Of a DNA stretch of 64,000 nt, positions 17,634 through 27,095 are shown piece by piece (the stretch's first letter is position 1; each line of letters begins with the position of its first letter). The notes under the pieces were generated by a model. It was not told the DNA's origin and searched no databases. It worked only from the letters and a program-made list of their open reading frames with translations. A program made the position numbers and the translations under genes. Source of the DNA: Chthoniobacteraceae bacterium (GTDB taxonomy: Bacteria > Verrucomicrobiota > Verrucomicrobiia > Chthoniobacterales > Chthoniobacteraceae). Location: contig CANIWM010000019.1 in assembly GCA_947471505.1 (NCBI GenBank), forward strand, positions 18,562 to 82,561, given 5' to 3'.

Positions 17634-17821
17634 CGCCGGACGATAGCGACACCGAAAGGTGGTGCGAGGGCAAAGTTCCATACGCAGCCTGTTGAAAAAT
17701 AGCGCTGGCTAGGTCGTCAGACTGGAGGCACGGGGGCATTCTTGGGGATGCACATTCGCGTAGTCAGACGGACTATTTGCACATGACCGATACCCAGTTT
17801 TGCCACGACACAACTTACGCC

Positions 17822-19687
17822 CTACTTCGCGAAGTGCAGGGCTCCAATGACGCCCATTTCGCCCGTGCGCGATTTCGCGGCCCACGGCGGGGCGTTTTTC
17901 ACGGGCATGTCTGGACCGGCGGGAAGGCTGCCGTCTTTGGAAAGCGGGGCGTAGCCGGTGATGAGCACGCCGCCTTGGATCGGAAAAGCGCCTTCAAGTT
18001 TCACGTCGCTCGTCGGGGCACCTTTGGTCTTCGCATCCCACGTGCCGGTGACGAGGCTGCTGTATTTGAGGGCCTTCAGCTCGCGATCATAGACTCGGAC
18101 GAAGTCGCTCCACTTGCTCTCGCCCTCGTCAATCTTCGGCATTTTTTGAAAAGCATTTGCTGTCGTGATGACGCGTCGCCCGGTGGCGATGATGTAGATG
18201 CTCCCTGCGCCATCGACGTGCAGCGCTGGCTGGCAGCGCGTGGTGTTTACGTCGGGCCATCCGCCGTTGGGCGAGGGCCAGCCATCGAGAAGCGGATCGG
18301 GATGCGGCTTGCCGTCGAGCTTTGCGTTTTCGTTCCACTCGGCCACGTAGGTTGCGTGGAGCATGGTGCCTTCATCGAGGGCCATGCGCCCGAGCCAGCC
18401 GATGTGGATGTTGCCGTTCTTTCCGGTGAATGAGTTTTGGAATGCAGTCTTCGGATTTTTCGGGTGCTCGATTTTGTTGCCGTTCCAAAAGTTGATGACG
18501 TTGTTGCCGTGGCAGCGGGCGAGCACGATGAGCGCGCCATCGGTGCTGTAGTCGATGGCGAGGCCGTCCACGTATTGGTCGGGCGTGGAGTTTTGCGGCG
18601 TCTCTTTATAGAGGCGCTGCCACCACTTTTGCTTCCCGTCTTTCGTGAACGCGATGACGAAGGGCTCGAAGTCGGGCTGTCCGTCGGGGAGTTTGGATTG
18701 GTTGTTCCCGCCGAGGTAGATGTCATTTGTGCGGCGATCCACGGCGATGGCTTGGGGGTGACCCACGGGGTTGCGGCCCCATTTGTAGCCGGTGTAGCCG
18801 GGGCCGCCGGGACTGGAGCTGGGGTTCTCGACATTGAATGGGCCGGAAAAATAGTAGTCCCACGGCCAGCGGCCTTGCTTCGTGCCGCCGTTTCCGTCGC
18901 TGGTCTGCGCGGTGTAGTCTGCATCCGTCCACGAGCGCAGTGAGCCTCTGCCCGTCATTTTGAAAACAATCGCCGAGCGTGTGCTCTTGCCGTTGGGATT
19001 TGCGGACGCCGGGGAGCCCTGCCAATCGCTCTCGCTCTCGGTCCAGTGATTGCGCCAGTGCTCGACGACTCCCGGTTTCCCATCCGCATCGAGTCGCTGA
19101 ACATCCGCCCAGTCCGGGCTGTGCGCCTCGCCGCTGGCGAAGACGACGCGCCCATCGCCGCCCACATCCCACGGTTGTTTCTCGGCGATGTCTTTCTTCG
19201 CTTTGGCCTGGAAAAACCACGCGAGTTTCGAAGGGACGCCGCTCACGAAATTGCTGTCGAGCTTCGCGATGAAATACCCGCCCGCGTTTTCACCCGAGAT
19301 GAAAAGTTCCCCCGTTGCCGCGCCGGGGACACCGCTCGTCTTCACCCAGCGGATGCTCTTGGCGACATCTTTTGGCAACGCGAGCACTGTGCCGATCTTG
19401 CTCAAATCGGGACGCATGAGGAGGAGGAATGCGGTCTTCCCTGAAGTCTCCACGGGCGGCGCACCTGCAAGCTCCACGCGCTTCGTGTCTGCGGGCAGCC
19501 AGTCGAGATTATCAGCTCCACCTGCGACGAGGACTGCGCCTTCGGTCAACGCGTGGACGCAGGTAAAGCGGACATTCCCCGCCCCGCCTGCATAGGCGAG
19601 GGTGTCGTTCTGCGCATGGCTTGTGAGTGCAAGTCCGAGCGCGAGTAATTTCGAAATTGTGGCGAAGTATGAAGAGGATGGGTGCAT
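17822..19687 (-). CDS. Secreted beta-propeller-like protein of unknown function
   Basis: 621 residues with an N-terminal signal segment (MHPSSSYFATISKLLALGLA) ending in SHAQ. The body has recurring blade-like motifs such as HPQAIAVDRRTNDIYLGGNNQS, DGLAIDYSTDGALIVLARCHG and QPALHVDGAGSIYIIATGRR, each with a V/I-D-x-x-x-x-I-x-L-x-G pattern seen in SBBP/NHL-type propellers. No catalytic motif was seen. It has the same orientation as the protease gene but is separated from it by 188 bases holding no other gene. The ATG at 19687 gives the export signal. Function unknown; surface-associated binding or sensing is one possibility. Confidence 0.6.
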   Translation of the reverse strand: MHPSSSYFATISKLLALGLALTSHAQNDTLAYAGGAGNVRFTCVHALTEGAVLVAGGADNLDWLPADTKRVELAGAPPVETSGKTAFLLLMRPDLSKIGTVLALPKDVAKSIRWVKTSGVPGAATGELFISGENAGGYFIAKLDSNFVSGVPSKLAWFFQAKAKKDIAEKQPWDVGGDGRVVFASGEAHSPDWADVQRLDADGKPGVVEHWRNHWTESESDWQGSPASANPNGKSTRSAIVFKMTGRGSLRSWTDADYTAQTSDGNGGTKQGRWPWDYYFSGPFNVENPSSSPGGPGYTGYKWGRNPVGHPQAIAVDRRTNDIYLGGNNQSKLPDGQPDFEPFVIAFTKDGKQKWWQRLYKETPQNSTPDQYVDGLAIDYSTDGALIVLARCHGNNVINFWNGNKIEHPKNPKTAFQNSFTGKNGNIHIGWLGRMALDEGTMLHATYVAEWNENAKLDGKPHPDPLLDGWPSPNGGWPDVNTTRCQPALHVDGAGSIYIIATGRRVITTANAFQKMPKIDEGESKWSDFVRVYDRELKALKYSSLVTGTWDAKTKGAPTSDVKLEGAFPIQGGVLITGYAPLSKDGSLPAGPDMPVKNAPPWAAKSRTGEMGVIGALHFAK

Positions 19688-19825
19688 GAAAAATGAGGCG
19701 ATGTTGTTTAAGCGCAGTATGCCACGGTGCCGCCGTGAGAACGCCCTATTTCCTGAACATCGCGCGGCGTAGGAAAAATGAATTTCCAGCGTTCTATCCG
19801 AGGCACTGCGGCATATTTGTTTGAG

Positions 19826-20374
19826 ATGAACGAAATCCACGACTCAGAACTGATCGCCGCGATCCGCTCCGGGCAGCGCGAGCTTTTTGCAGAGCTGGTG
19901 CGCCGGTACCAAAGCGATGTGTGGAAGGTCGTCGCTTCGATGCTCAGTGGCTTTCACCGGACGGAGGATTTGGCGCAGCAGGTGTTCATCAAGGCGTTTA
20001 TGGCGCTCGATACGTTTGATACGCATCGCGAGTTTGGACCGTGGATTCGGACGCTCGCTCGCAATGAGGTGAAGATGGAGTTTCGCCGTATGGAGCGGGA
20101 AGGGCGGAGGCTCGACATCTACCAGCAACAGCTCCTCGTCGGGCTCGCGGATCACGAGGCGGACTCGCTACAGGCGGACCAAGAGGCGCGGCTGGCGCGT
20201 TGCGTCGGAGAGCTGAAGTCGCCAATCGCCGATGCGCTCCGTTGGCGCTACGAAAAGGGCGAAGACTTTGCGGTAATCGGCACGCGCCTCTCCCGTTCGG
20301 CGGATGCCGTGCGGGTGATGCTCAATCGCGCGCGGGTGCTGTTGCGCGAGTGTATCGAAAGGCAGGCGACATGA
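19826..20374 (+). CDS. ECF-type RNA polymerase sigma factor
   Basis: 182 residues. The region 2 helices are visible as ELFAELVRRYQSDVWKVVASML, HRTEDLAQQVFIKAFMAL and GPWIRTLARNEVKMEFRR. Region 4 is LARCVGELKSPIADALRWRYEKGEDFAVIGTRLSRSADAVRVMLNRARVLLRE. Its stop overlaps the start of the FecR/PA14 gene as ATGA, the usual arrangement of an ECF sigma factor and its membrane regulator. The start at 19826 begins just before the conserved D/E-L-I-A-A-I-R-S-G segment. The target promoters are unknown; the two giant surface-protein genes downstream are candidates. Confidence 0.88.
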   Translation: MNEIHDSELIAAIRSGQRELFAELVRRYQSDVWKVVASMLSGFHRTEDLAQQVFIKAFMALDTFDTHREFGPWIRTLARNEVKMEFRRMEREGRRLDIYQQQLLVGLADHEADSLQADQEARLARCVGELKSPIADALRWRYEKGEDFAVIGTRLSRSADAVRVMLNRARVLLRECIERQAT

Positions 20375-21735
20375 CGCGCATCGAGGAACTCACGCTTTTG
20401 CTCGCCGATGGTGAAATCGCTTCCGAGGAAGTCACCGAGTTGATGGCTTTGACGGAATCTGCCGAAGCACGGGAAACCTGCCTTGCGCTCTTGAACATCG
20501 AAGCACTCCTGCGCGGGCAGCGCGATGTGGATATAACTCTGCCCACGATGGCACGGCTCACGGCGGAGCTAGAGCGCCGCATCGTCAGCCGTGTGATGTC
20601 GCAAATCCCGGCAACGAGCCCGGTGCGGGCGGCGGCAGTTTCGCGCGCGACGCCTACGCGTCGGCGGCGAAACTGGCTGCTCGCTTCCGCAGCGCTGGTC
20701 GTTTTGGGAACCATCGGCACCCTCATGTGGCCCTCATCGTTGCGCTCGGTGCCGGTGGGAGAAATCACCGCGATGACTGGCAATGCTTGGATTCAGTCGG
20801 GCGGGAAAAAGCGTCCGGCAAAAAAAGGCGAGATCGTGAACAGCGGAGAACGGCTCACGGTGGGCTTTGAATCTTCCGCCGATGTGAAGTGGCTGCACGA
20901 GGACGCGCAGTTCACGCTCGCCGAGTTGAGCGATATGGCTTGGCCGACGCCGGAGCTTTGCGAACTGAAGTCGGGCGCGCTCGATGCACAGGTCGTGACG
21001 CGTGCCGGAAAGAAACCGCTCTTTTTCAAAACACCCGACGCTACGGCCAAGATCACGGGCACTCACTTTTCACTCCATCGCGGTTCCAACGCTACGCAAC
21101 TCCGAGTCAGTGAGGGCAGCGTCCGACTGGCGGACTCCGATGAGCGTGGCTCGACGGATGTCATCGCGGGGCAGTTTGCAGCGGCCTCGGATGCAGTAGT
21201 CCCGCAAGCGCGGACGTGGCCGGGGGATGGAATGGGCATCGGGCTGCTCGGGGAATACTACAATCACAACTACAACTCGATGGACACCACATCTCCGGCG
21301 TATGAGCGACTGGATGCACGCATCCGCTTCCAGTGGGGAATGGGCGCGCCGACTCCGGTGACACAGGCGCACCCAGAACACTTCGGTGTGCGGTGGACGG
21401 GCTTTATCGAACCCCGATTTTCCGAGGGCTATACGTTCCTCATCGTCGTGGACGATGGGGCGAAGCTGTGGATCGACGATCGGCAGATTCTCGATGCGTG
21501 GAGCAGCAATGGCGCGAAGAAATACTACACGCAGCCTGTGGAGCTGCATGCCGGGAAGCGCCACAAAATCCGCCTCGAGTACTGCGAGCGCACCCAGCAG
21601 GCAAACGTGTCCCTTTTCTGGCAAAGCCTCAGCCAGCCGATGGAGGTGGTGCCACCGACACAGCTCCATCCCCCGCAGCGCGACAACCTCCCGGCACTCG
21701 GGGAACTCCGCCTTATTCCCGAACGCAAACGCTAA
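20371..21735 (+). CDS. Transmembrane FecR-domain protein with a PA14 domain (putative anti-sigma/sensor)
   Basis: 454 residues. The cytoplasmic N-terminus (about 1-95, MTRIEELTLLLADGEIASEE) is like that of FecR-type sigma regulators. A single membrane helix spans about residues 101-120. A FecR domain follows (about 127-240: VGEITAMTGNAWIQSGGKK, GERLTVGFESSADVKWL, TAKITGTHFSLHRGS). A PA14 domain covers about 290-430 (GLLGEYYNHNYNS, VRWTGFIEPRFSEGYTFLIVVDDGAKLWIDD), a carbohydrate-binding fold. Coupling to the sigma gene by ATGA strongly suggests a signalling pair in which the outer PA14 domain senses a glycan. The signal itself is unknown. Confidence 0.85.
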   Translation: MTRIEELTLLLADGEIASEEVTELMALTESAEARETCLALLNIEALLRGQRDVDITLPTMARLTAELERRIVSRVMSQIPATSPVRAAAVSRATPTRRRRNWLLASAALVVLGTIGTLMWPSSLRSVPVGEITAMTGNAWIQSGGKKRPAKKGEIVNSGERLTVGFESSADVKWLHEDAQFTLAELSDMAWPTPELCELKSGALDAQVVTRAGKKPLFFKTPDATAKITGTHFSLHRGSNATQLRVSEGSVRLADSDERGSTDVIAGQFAAASDAVVPQARTWPGDGMGIGLLGEYYNHNYNSMDTTSPAYERLDARIRFQWGMGAPTPVTQAHPEHFGVRWTGFIEPRFSEGYTFLIVVDDGAKLWIDDRQILDAWSSNGAKKYYTQPVELHAGKRHKIRLEYCERTQQANVSLFWQSLSQPMEVVPPTQLHPPQRDNLPALGELRLIPERKR

Positions 21736-21786
21736 GCTGCTCTGACCTCTTCGATTCCCTCCAAAAGCGATTAACCAACCATTCCA

Positions 21787-24700
21787 ATGAACATGAACAA
21801 AGTCCTCACCACATCCGTCGCCGCGCTTCTTTGCGTGGTTCGAGTCAATGCAGCCGTCATTTACTGGGACATCAATGCGGGAAACATCGGCGCGACCGAC
21901 ACGACATCCGCAACCGGTGCGTGGGATGGTACGAATGCTTTTTGGAATAGTCTCGCCGACGGAACCGCCGGAACATTCACGGCGACTACGACCTCGCTGG
22001 ACGATCTCATTTTTTCCGCAGGAGCAAACGCCACGGGCGCGTCCACCATCACCCTGACGGGCACCCAAACGGGAAACTCGCTGAGTATCGAAGAAGGCAC
22101 TGTCTCCGTGAGTGGAGGAAATCTCAGCCTTTGGGGTGGCGGGCTCACGATTAATGCCGGTGCGGGAGCGACAAGCATTTCGGCGGCGGTGACGATCGAG
22201 GCGGCACAAACATGGTCAAACAATTCGTCGAACCTTCTGACGGTGAGCGGCACGGTCAATTACACCGGCGGGTTGACGATGAGCAGTGGCGACATCCGGC
22301 TGACCAATCAAACCAACACGGGCACAGGCGGCCTGACCATTACCGGCGGGAAGTTGCAGGTGGGAACGAGCAACGCGACCAATCTGATCGCGGGAGCCGC
22401 ATCGAGTATTCTGACGCTGTCGGGCGGCACCATCACCACAACCGCCGGCGGCAGTGGCGGTAGCCGGACATTTGGGAACGATCTCCTCGCGAATGGAACC
22501 GTGCTCATCGGCGACGGGACCTTCACCGGGAATAACTACACCTTCTCCGGTGCAAACCAGACGTTCAACGGAGCAGTCCTCAGTTCCCGAGACAACAATG
22601 GCGTGTCTTTCACCACCGCGCCGGCAACGCTGAGTGGCAATCTCACGGTCAATTCTCCAGGAGCGGGCGTGGCCGCGAGCTTCACATTCAGCGGCGGATT
22701 CACCGTCAATGGAACCAACCGCACCGTGACGCTCAACAATGACGTAGGAGCGGTAACGATTTCCGGCCCATTGGCGGGCACCGCACCTGGGCAATCGATC
22801 ACACTCGCGGGAACAGGCACCAACAATAACATCGGCGCTATCACCAGCGGCACAAACGCCCCGAACGTCATCGTCAATGGCGACCCTGCCGGAGTGTTCA
22901 AGTTCACCACGGCCAATGCTTACAACGGCGGGGTGACGCTCACGAACAGCATCACCGAGATCCAGAGCGATACCGGTTTCGGAACCGGCACCTTGACTCT
23001 CAATGGCGGCACCATCCGCCCCGGAACCACCGGAGACCGTTCATTAAGCAATGCCGTCGCTATTACCGGAGGGAACTCCACTTTTGCGTCGAGCACCGCC
23101 AGCGGACGCTCGCTGACTTTGACGGGCAACGTCACGTTGAGTGGCACCCCGACGCTGACTTTCAGCAATACGAACGTCACCGCCTTCACCACGGGGTCCT
23201 TCACGCTGAATAGCAACGCGACCTTTTCCGGCTCCGGCAACTACTCCATCCGCAACGGCGTCGCATGGGGCGCAAGTCGCGAGATCACGGTATCCAGCAG
23301 CGGCACAGGAGCGATTCGCGGAGCGTTATCGGGAAGTGGTTCGCTGACTTTTCTTGGCACGGGGTCCTTGAGCGTGGGCGATGGCACGGCCCCCGCGGTA
23401 ACGGGTAGCGCTGGCAGCGGATTGATTGTGGACGGACCCACGATCACTTTTGGCACGAGCACGAGCACCTTTTCGGGAGGCGTCACGCTGACATCGGGGA
23501 CCATTCTGATCGGTGGAAGCTCCGCTGGCGGCCCGCCTCCGACCAGCGGCCCGTTCGGAACAGGCACCATTTCCCTGAATGGCGGGACGTTTCGCGCCAG
23601 CACCACCCAAACCATCGGGAATAGCGTGAACGTTGGTGGTACAGTCACCATTAGTGCCTCTGGCAATCCCACGAACAATTCCGTGACGCTGTCCGGTGCC
23701 GTCGCGATGAATGTTGGTGCGAACGTCACCTACACCAACGCGGTCGCAAGCTCTTCCCATGCGATCTCCGGCTTGGTCAAGCTGAATTCGTCCCCGACGA
23801 TCAACCTAAACTCCAGCGCAGGAACTGGCAATTTCGTGACCTGGAGCGGCGGGCTCGATCTGAACAATGCGGATCGCACCCTTACCGTGAGCGGCACTGC
23901 CGTGCGTGCGCTCGCCATCAGCGGCTCACTGAAGGATACCGGAGGAACGGGGCATAACCTGACCATCAATGGAGCGAATAACGTGACGGCGAGTGGCCTA
24001 ATCACTGCGGGCACGGGAAATCCCGGCATCATCTACAGCGGCACCGGCATCTTCGACGCTGGCACCAACGCCTCAACGTGGACTGGCGGCTTCACCCTGG
24101 ACTCGGGAAGGGCGAACCTCGACGTTCCCAGCGTCGTGGGCGCAGGTGCTGTCACCAGCGGTCCCTTTGGCACCGGCACCGTTACCTTGAACGGCGGACA
24201 CCTTGCGGAAGGCAGCACCAGCCGGACTCTTCACAATAACCTCGTCCTAAGCGGCACCGTGACGATGGCCAGCACCGTCAACCCCGGTAACACTCTCACT
24301 TTCGATCCCACCGGCGTCACCGTCCCAGCAGCGGGCACCATCACGGTGAACGGCCCGGTCACCATCATGACGAATCACGCAGGCACGACCGGCCTGACCC
24401 TGACAGGCCCGATCACTGGCGGCACGGGCACGCCGAGCCTCACGATCAAAGGCTCCAGCTTTGGCGGGGCCAACATCACAAACGGCATCGGCACGGTAAA
24501 CCTCGTCAATGGCGGCGCTGCGAGCACCTTCGGCAACGTCTTCGTGGGGGAAAGTGTCGCGTCCGGTTCGCTCGGCGGCATCCTCACCGCGAGCAGCCAG
24601 AACGCGATGGGCGCGGGAACGTACACCATCAACTACGGCGGCTCGTTTTCCACCGTGACCACGGCCTTCAATCCAACCAACGCGATCAACGTAAATAGCG

Positions 24701-25365
24701 GCGGAACGCTGTCGCTGCGCGGAGCGGCTACACCGAGTGGATTGGTCACGCTCAACTCCGGATCCATCATTGCCGCCAACACGGGCACGGTGACGTTCAC
24801 GAGTGGGACGAACGTCTCCGTCCCGACGACTGGCGTTTTATTCAACAACTCCAGCGCGGGCGTCACACTCACCAACGCCTACCCGGCATTCACCGGCACG
24901 ATGGCTTTTGGGGGGAATGGTTCCGGCAGCATTACGACTTCCGCCGCCACGACCACCACCGGTGCGCAAACCCTCGCCTTTAACCAGACCGGTGCCGGGC
25001 AGATGATATTCAACGGCCTTGCGCTCGGTGGGACGCTAACCATCACGGGCAGCGGGAACAACAGCGTCGCCGGTGCCATCCCCCAAGGTACGGCGGCCTC
25101 ACTGGGCACAGTCAGCGGCGCGCAGGGTTTAGTCTTGAGTATGGCTCCCACTGGCGCGATCTCCATGTCTCAGCAGACTTCCGGTGTGTCGAGTATCACC
25201 CTTCAGCGCGGCACTCTCGCCATTGATGGCGGCAACACCATCGGCATCAAGGCCGGCGGAACTGTCAACTTGAACGGTGGAACGATCCGAAACCAGAACG
25301 GCGCCAATAATAACTCGACTTGGCAGGACGCGATTTCCGTCGGGGCCAATGGGGGGACGATCTAG
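21787..25365 (+). CDS. Giant autotransporter-associated beta-strand-repeat protein, fragment 1 (stops at in-frame TAG)
   Basis: 1192 residues with a signal peptide (MNMNKVLTTSVAALLCVVRV). The rest is Gly/Thr/Asn/Ser-rich passenger-type repeat with many LTLNGGTI, GTVTLNGG and TLTGTQTG units, a beta-helix surface protein. The reading frame ends at a TAG at 25363-25365, but the same frame continues for another 1.7 kb with the same repeat character (SFSTNNAQIVSFTGAITGSG), so the stop interrupts one ancestral gene. It lies 51 bases after the FecR/PA14 gene. Export outside the cell is inferred from the signal and the C-terminal PEP-CTERM tail encoded at 29126. Confidence 0.75.
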   Translation: MNMNKVLTTSVAALLCVVRVNAAVIYWDINAGNIGATDTTSATGAWDGTNAFWNSLADGTAGTFTATTTSLDDLIFSAGANATGASTITLTGTQTGNSLSIEEGTVSVSGGNLSLWGGGLTINAGAGATSISAAVTIEAAQTWSNNSSNLLTVSGTVNYTGGLTMSSGDIRLTNQTNTGTGGLTITGGKLQVGTSNATNLIAGAASSILTLSGGTITTTAGGSGGSRTFGNDLLANGTVLIGDGTFTGNNYTFSGANQTFNGAVLSSRDNNGVSFTTAPATLSGNLTVNSPGAGVAASFTFSGGFTVNGTNRTVTLNNDVGAVTISGPLAGTAPGQSITLAGTGTNNNIGAITSGTNAPNVIVNGDPAGVFKFTTANAYNGGVTLTNSITEIQSDTGFGTGTLTLNGGTIRPGTTGDRSLSNAVAITGGNSTFASSTASGRSLTLTGNVTLSGTPTLTFSNTNVTAFTTGSFTLNSNATFSGSGNYSIRNGVAWGASREITVSSSGTGAIRGALSGSGSLTFLGTGSLSVGDGTAPAVTGSAGSGLIVDGPTITFGTSTSTFSGGVTLTSGTILIGGSSAGGPPPTSGPFGTGTISLNGGTFRASTTQTIGNSVNVGGTVTISASGNPTNNSVTLSGAVAMNVGANVTYTNAVASSSHAISGLVKLNSSPTINLNSSAGTGNFVTWSGGLDLNNADRTLTVSGTAVRALAISGSLKDTGGTGHNLTINGANNVTASGLITAGTGNPGIIYSGTGIFDAGTNASTWTGGFTLDSGRANLDVPSVVGAGAVTSGPFGTGTVTLNGGHLAEGSTSRTLHNNLVLSGTVTMASTVNPGNTLTFDPTGVTVPAAGTITVNGPVTIMTNHAGTTGLTLTGPITGGTGTPSLTIKGSSFGGANITNGIGTVNLVNGGAASTFGNVFVGESVASGSLGGILTASSQNAMGAGTYTINYGGSFSTVTTAFNPTNAINVNSGGTLSLRGAATPSGLVTLNSGSIIAANTGTVTFTSGTNVSVPTTGVLFNNSSAGVTLTNAYPAFTGTMAFGGNGSGSITTSAATTTTGAQTLAFNQTGAGQMIFNGLALGGTLTITGSGNNSVAGAIPQGTAASLGTVSGAQGLVLSMAPTGAISMSQQTSGVSSITLQRGTLAIDGGNTIGIKAGGTVNLNGGTIRNQNGANNNSTWQDAISVGANGGTI

Positions 25366-27084
25366 TCCTTTTCAACCAACAACGCTCAAATCGTGTCCTT
25401 CACCGGAGCCATCACGGGATCGGGGCCGCTGACCCTGCGCTATGGCGGCAGCAGCGCCAATACCAGTAGCGTCCTGCTGGCGCCTGCCTCGACCTCCAGC
25501 TACAACGGCACCATTACTGTGGCAACGGCCAACGGTCGTGGCCGCGCCCAATTCAACGCGAACAGCCTAGACGGTATCGCCGCAGGCGGGGTGACGGTTC
25601 CGGCTGGCACTGCGTTTACCATGGATACTCTGGCGGCTCTGACCGCCAACATTGGCAAGTTCACCACCAATGCGAACTCGATCCTCGCGTATGATAATTT
25701 CGTCGGCAACAGCGTCAACCTCAACACCCTCGGCAGCGATGTCCGTATCGGCAACTCGGGCACGGTTACCGTTGCCGCTGCGGTCACCCTTACTCCCTTC
25801 GGCAGTACTTACAATTTCAGCCCTGGCGGCAATTTTGTGGTCAACACCACCAATTGGCTCTCCGGTGCCAACAATCTCGATGTGCGCGCCGGTGCGATTG
25901 CGCCGGGAGCCTACGGCGTCGCCAACCCGGGAGCCAACTCCCTCGCCCTCGGGGGGACGGGTCAGACCTACACTGGAACCACGACAGTTTCCGGCATCAT
26001 CAACAACAGCCTGATGGGAACGGGCACCACCGGCACCAATCTCCATATCACGGGCGATGTGTCCGCCGCCGGGGCCACCAGCGTCACGCGCGGTGGTGCC
26101 ATTCGCCTCTTGGGTGCCGCCGGCAAGCTTTCGGGCACCAGCGGCATCACGGTGCAGGGTGGCGGCATCTTCGTGAATGGGGATACAACGGCGGCGAACA
26201 ACAATAGCGTCTCCAACCGTATCAGCACCGCTGCCACGCTCACCCTCGGCGGCACCGACGGTGGCGGCACGTTCACCATGGCCTACGCCGCCTCGGGCGT
26301 GCATGCGCAAACATTTGGCGCACTCACCATCGGACCAGGCGCAAACACGATCAATAACGTCAACACGGCTGCCGGGACGGCCACCCTGACTTTTACCAAC
26401 CCCGCCATCGTCAACAACGGCGGTCTGCTGAACATTGCCTCGACTTTCACGAATAGCGTGTTCGCCCTCGGTGGTGCCCCGACCCTTACTACAGGAAACA
26501 CCTTCGGCGGCGGGCTTACAGTCAACCTTCAGAGCGTCGCGGGTAACCCGGGTGATTTTATGACGGTGAACGGTTCGAACCAGATCGTCGCGGTAGGCTC
26601 GGCTGGGGCGCTCGGCGTCTATACCACTCAGACGAACACGACATTCGATGATACCTCGTTCACCAATGCGACAAATCTAAATTTGGATGGCAACACTCCC
26701 GCATTCAACAAGACCTTAAGCGGTAGCAAGACGATCAATTCGCTTCGCACCTTTGCGTCTGCCAATTTCAATAACATCACGCTGACGATCCCCACCTCGG
26801 CGATCCTGACGGTAGCCTCGGGCGGAATCATCGGTACCGGCCACGTCGGTAGCAATGCCGGCATTCAAGGGTCGGTCACAATTGCCGGGGCGGGCACCCT
26901 TTCCAGCGGCACCAGCGACATGTATCTCTATGGCCCCATTCAGACCACTGGGAATCCGCTGACGATTAGCGCGTCCATCAACGTCAACAGCGGGAACGGC
27001 GCGCTCTTTGTGCGGTCCGGCGTTGCGAGGCTCAGCGGCACTGCCAACAGCTTCGGGATCTCTCTGTCCTCGGCTCCACGTTAA
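25366..27084 (+). CDS. Giant beta-strand-repeat protein, fragment 2
   Basis: Same frame as fragment 1, directly after the TAG. A GTG at 25393 could start it in theory, but it has no signal peptide. It encodes about 570 residues of the same repeat (LGGTGQTYTGTTTVSGI, GGGTFTMAYAASG). It ends at a TAA at 27082-27084 after losing the repeat register. The conserved register resumes in the frame one base back, so a single-base deletion (or two-base insertion) lies at about 27045-27065. It is unlikely to make a separate functional protein. Confidence 0.55.
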   Translation, partial: SFSTNNAQIVSFTGAITGSGPLTLRYGGSSANTSSVLLAPASTSSYNGTITVATANGRGRAQFNANSLDGIAAGGVTVPAGTAFTMDTLAALTANIGKFTTNANSILAYDNFVGNSVNLNTLGSDVRIGNSGTVTVAAAVTLTPFGSTYNFSPGGNFVVNTTNWLSGANNLDVRAGAIAPGAYGVANPGANSLALGGTGQTYTGTTTVSGIINNSLMGTGTTGTNLHITGDVSAAGATSVTRGGAIRLLGAAGKLSGTSGITVQGGGIFVNGDTTAANNNSVSNRISTAATLTLGGTDGGGTFTMAYAASGVHAQTFGALTIGPGANTINNVNTAAGTATLTFTNPAIVNNGGLLNIASTFTNSVFALGGAPTLTTGNTFGGGLTVNLQSVAGNPGDFMTVNGSNQIVAVGSAGALGVYTTQTNTTFDDTSFTNATNLNLDGNTPAFNKTLSGSKTINSLRTFASANFNNITLTIPTSAILTVASGGIIGTGHVGSNAGIQGSVTIAGAGTLSSGTSDMYLYGPIQTTGNPLTISASINVNSGNGALFVRSGVARLSGTANSFGISLSSAPR

Positions 27085-27095
27085 TCATTAACGCA

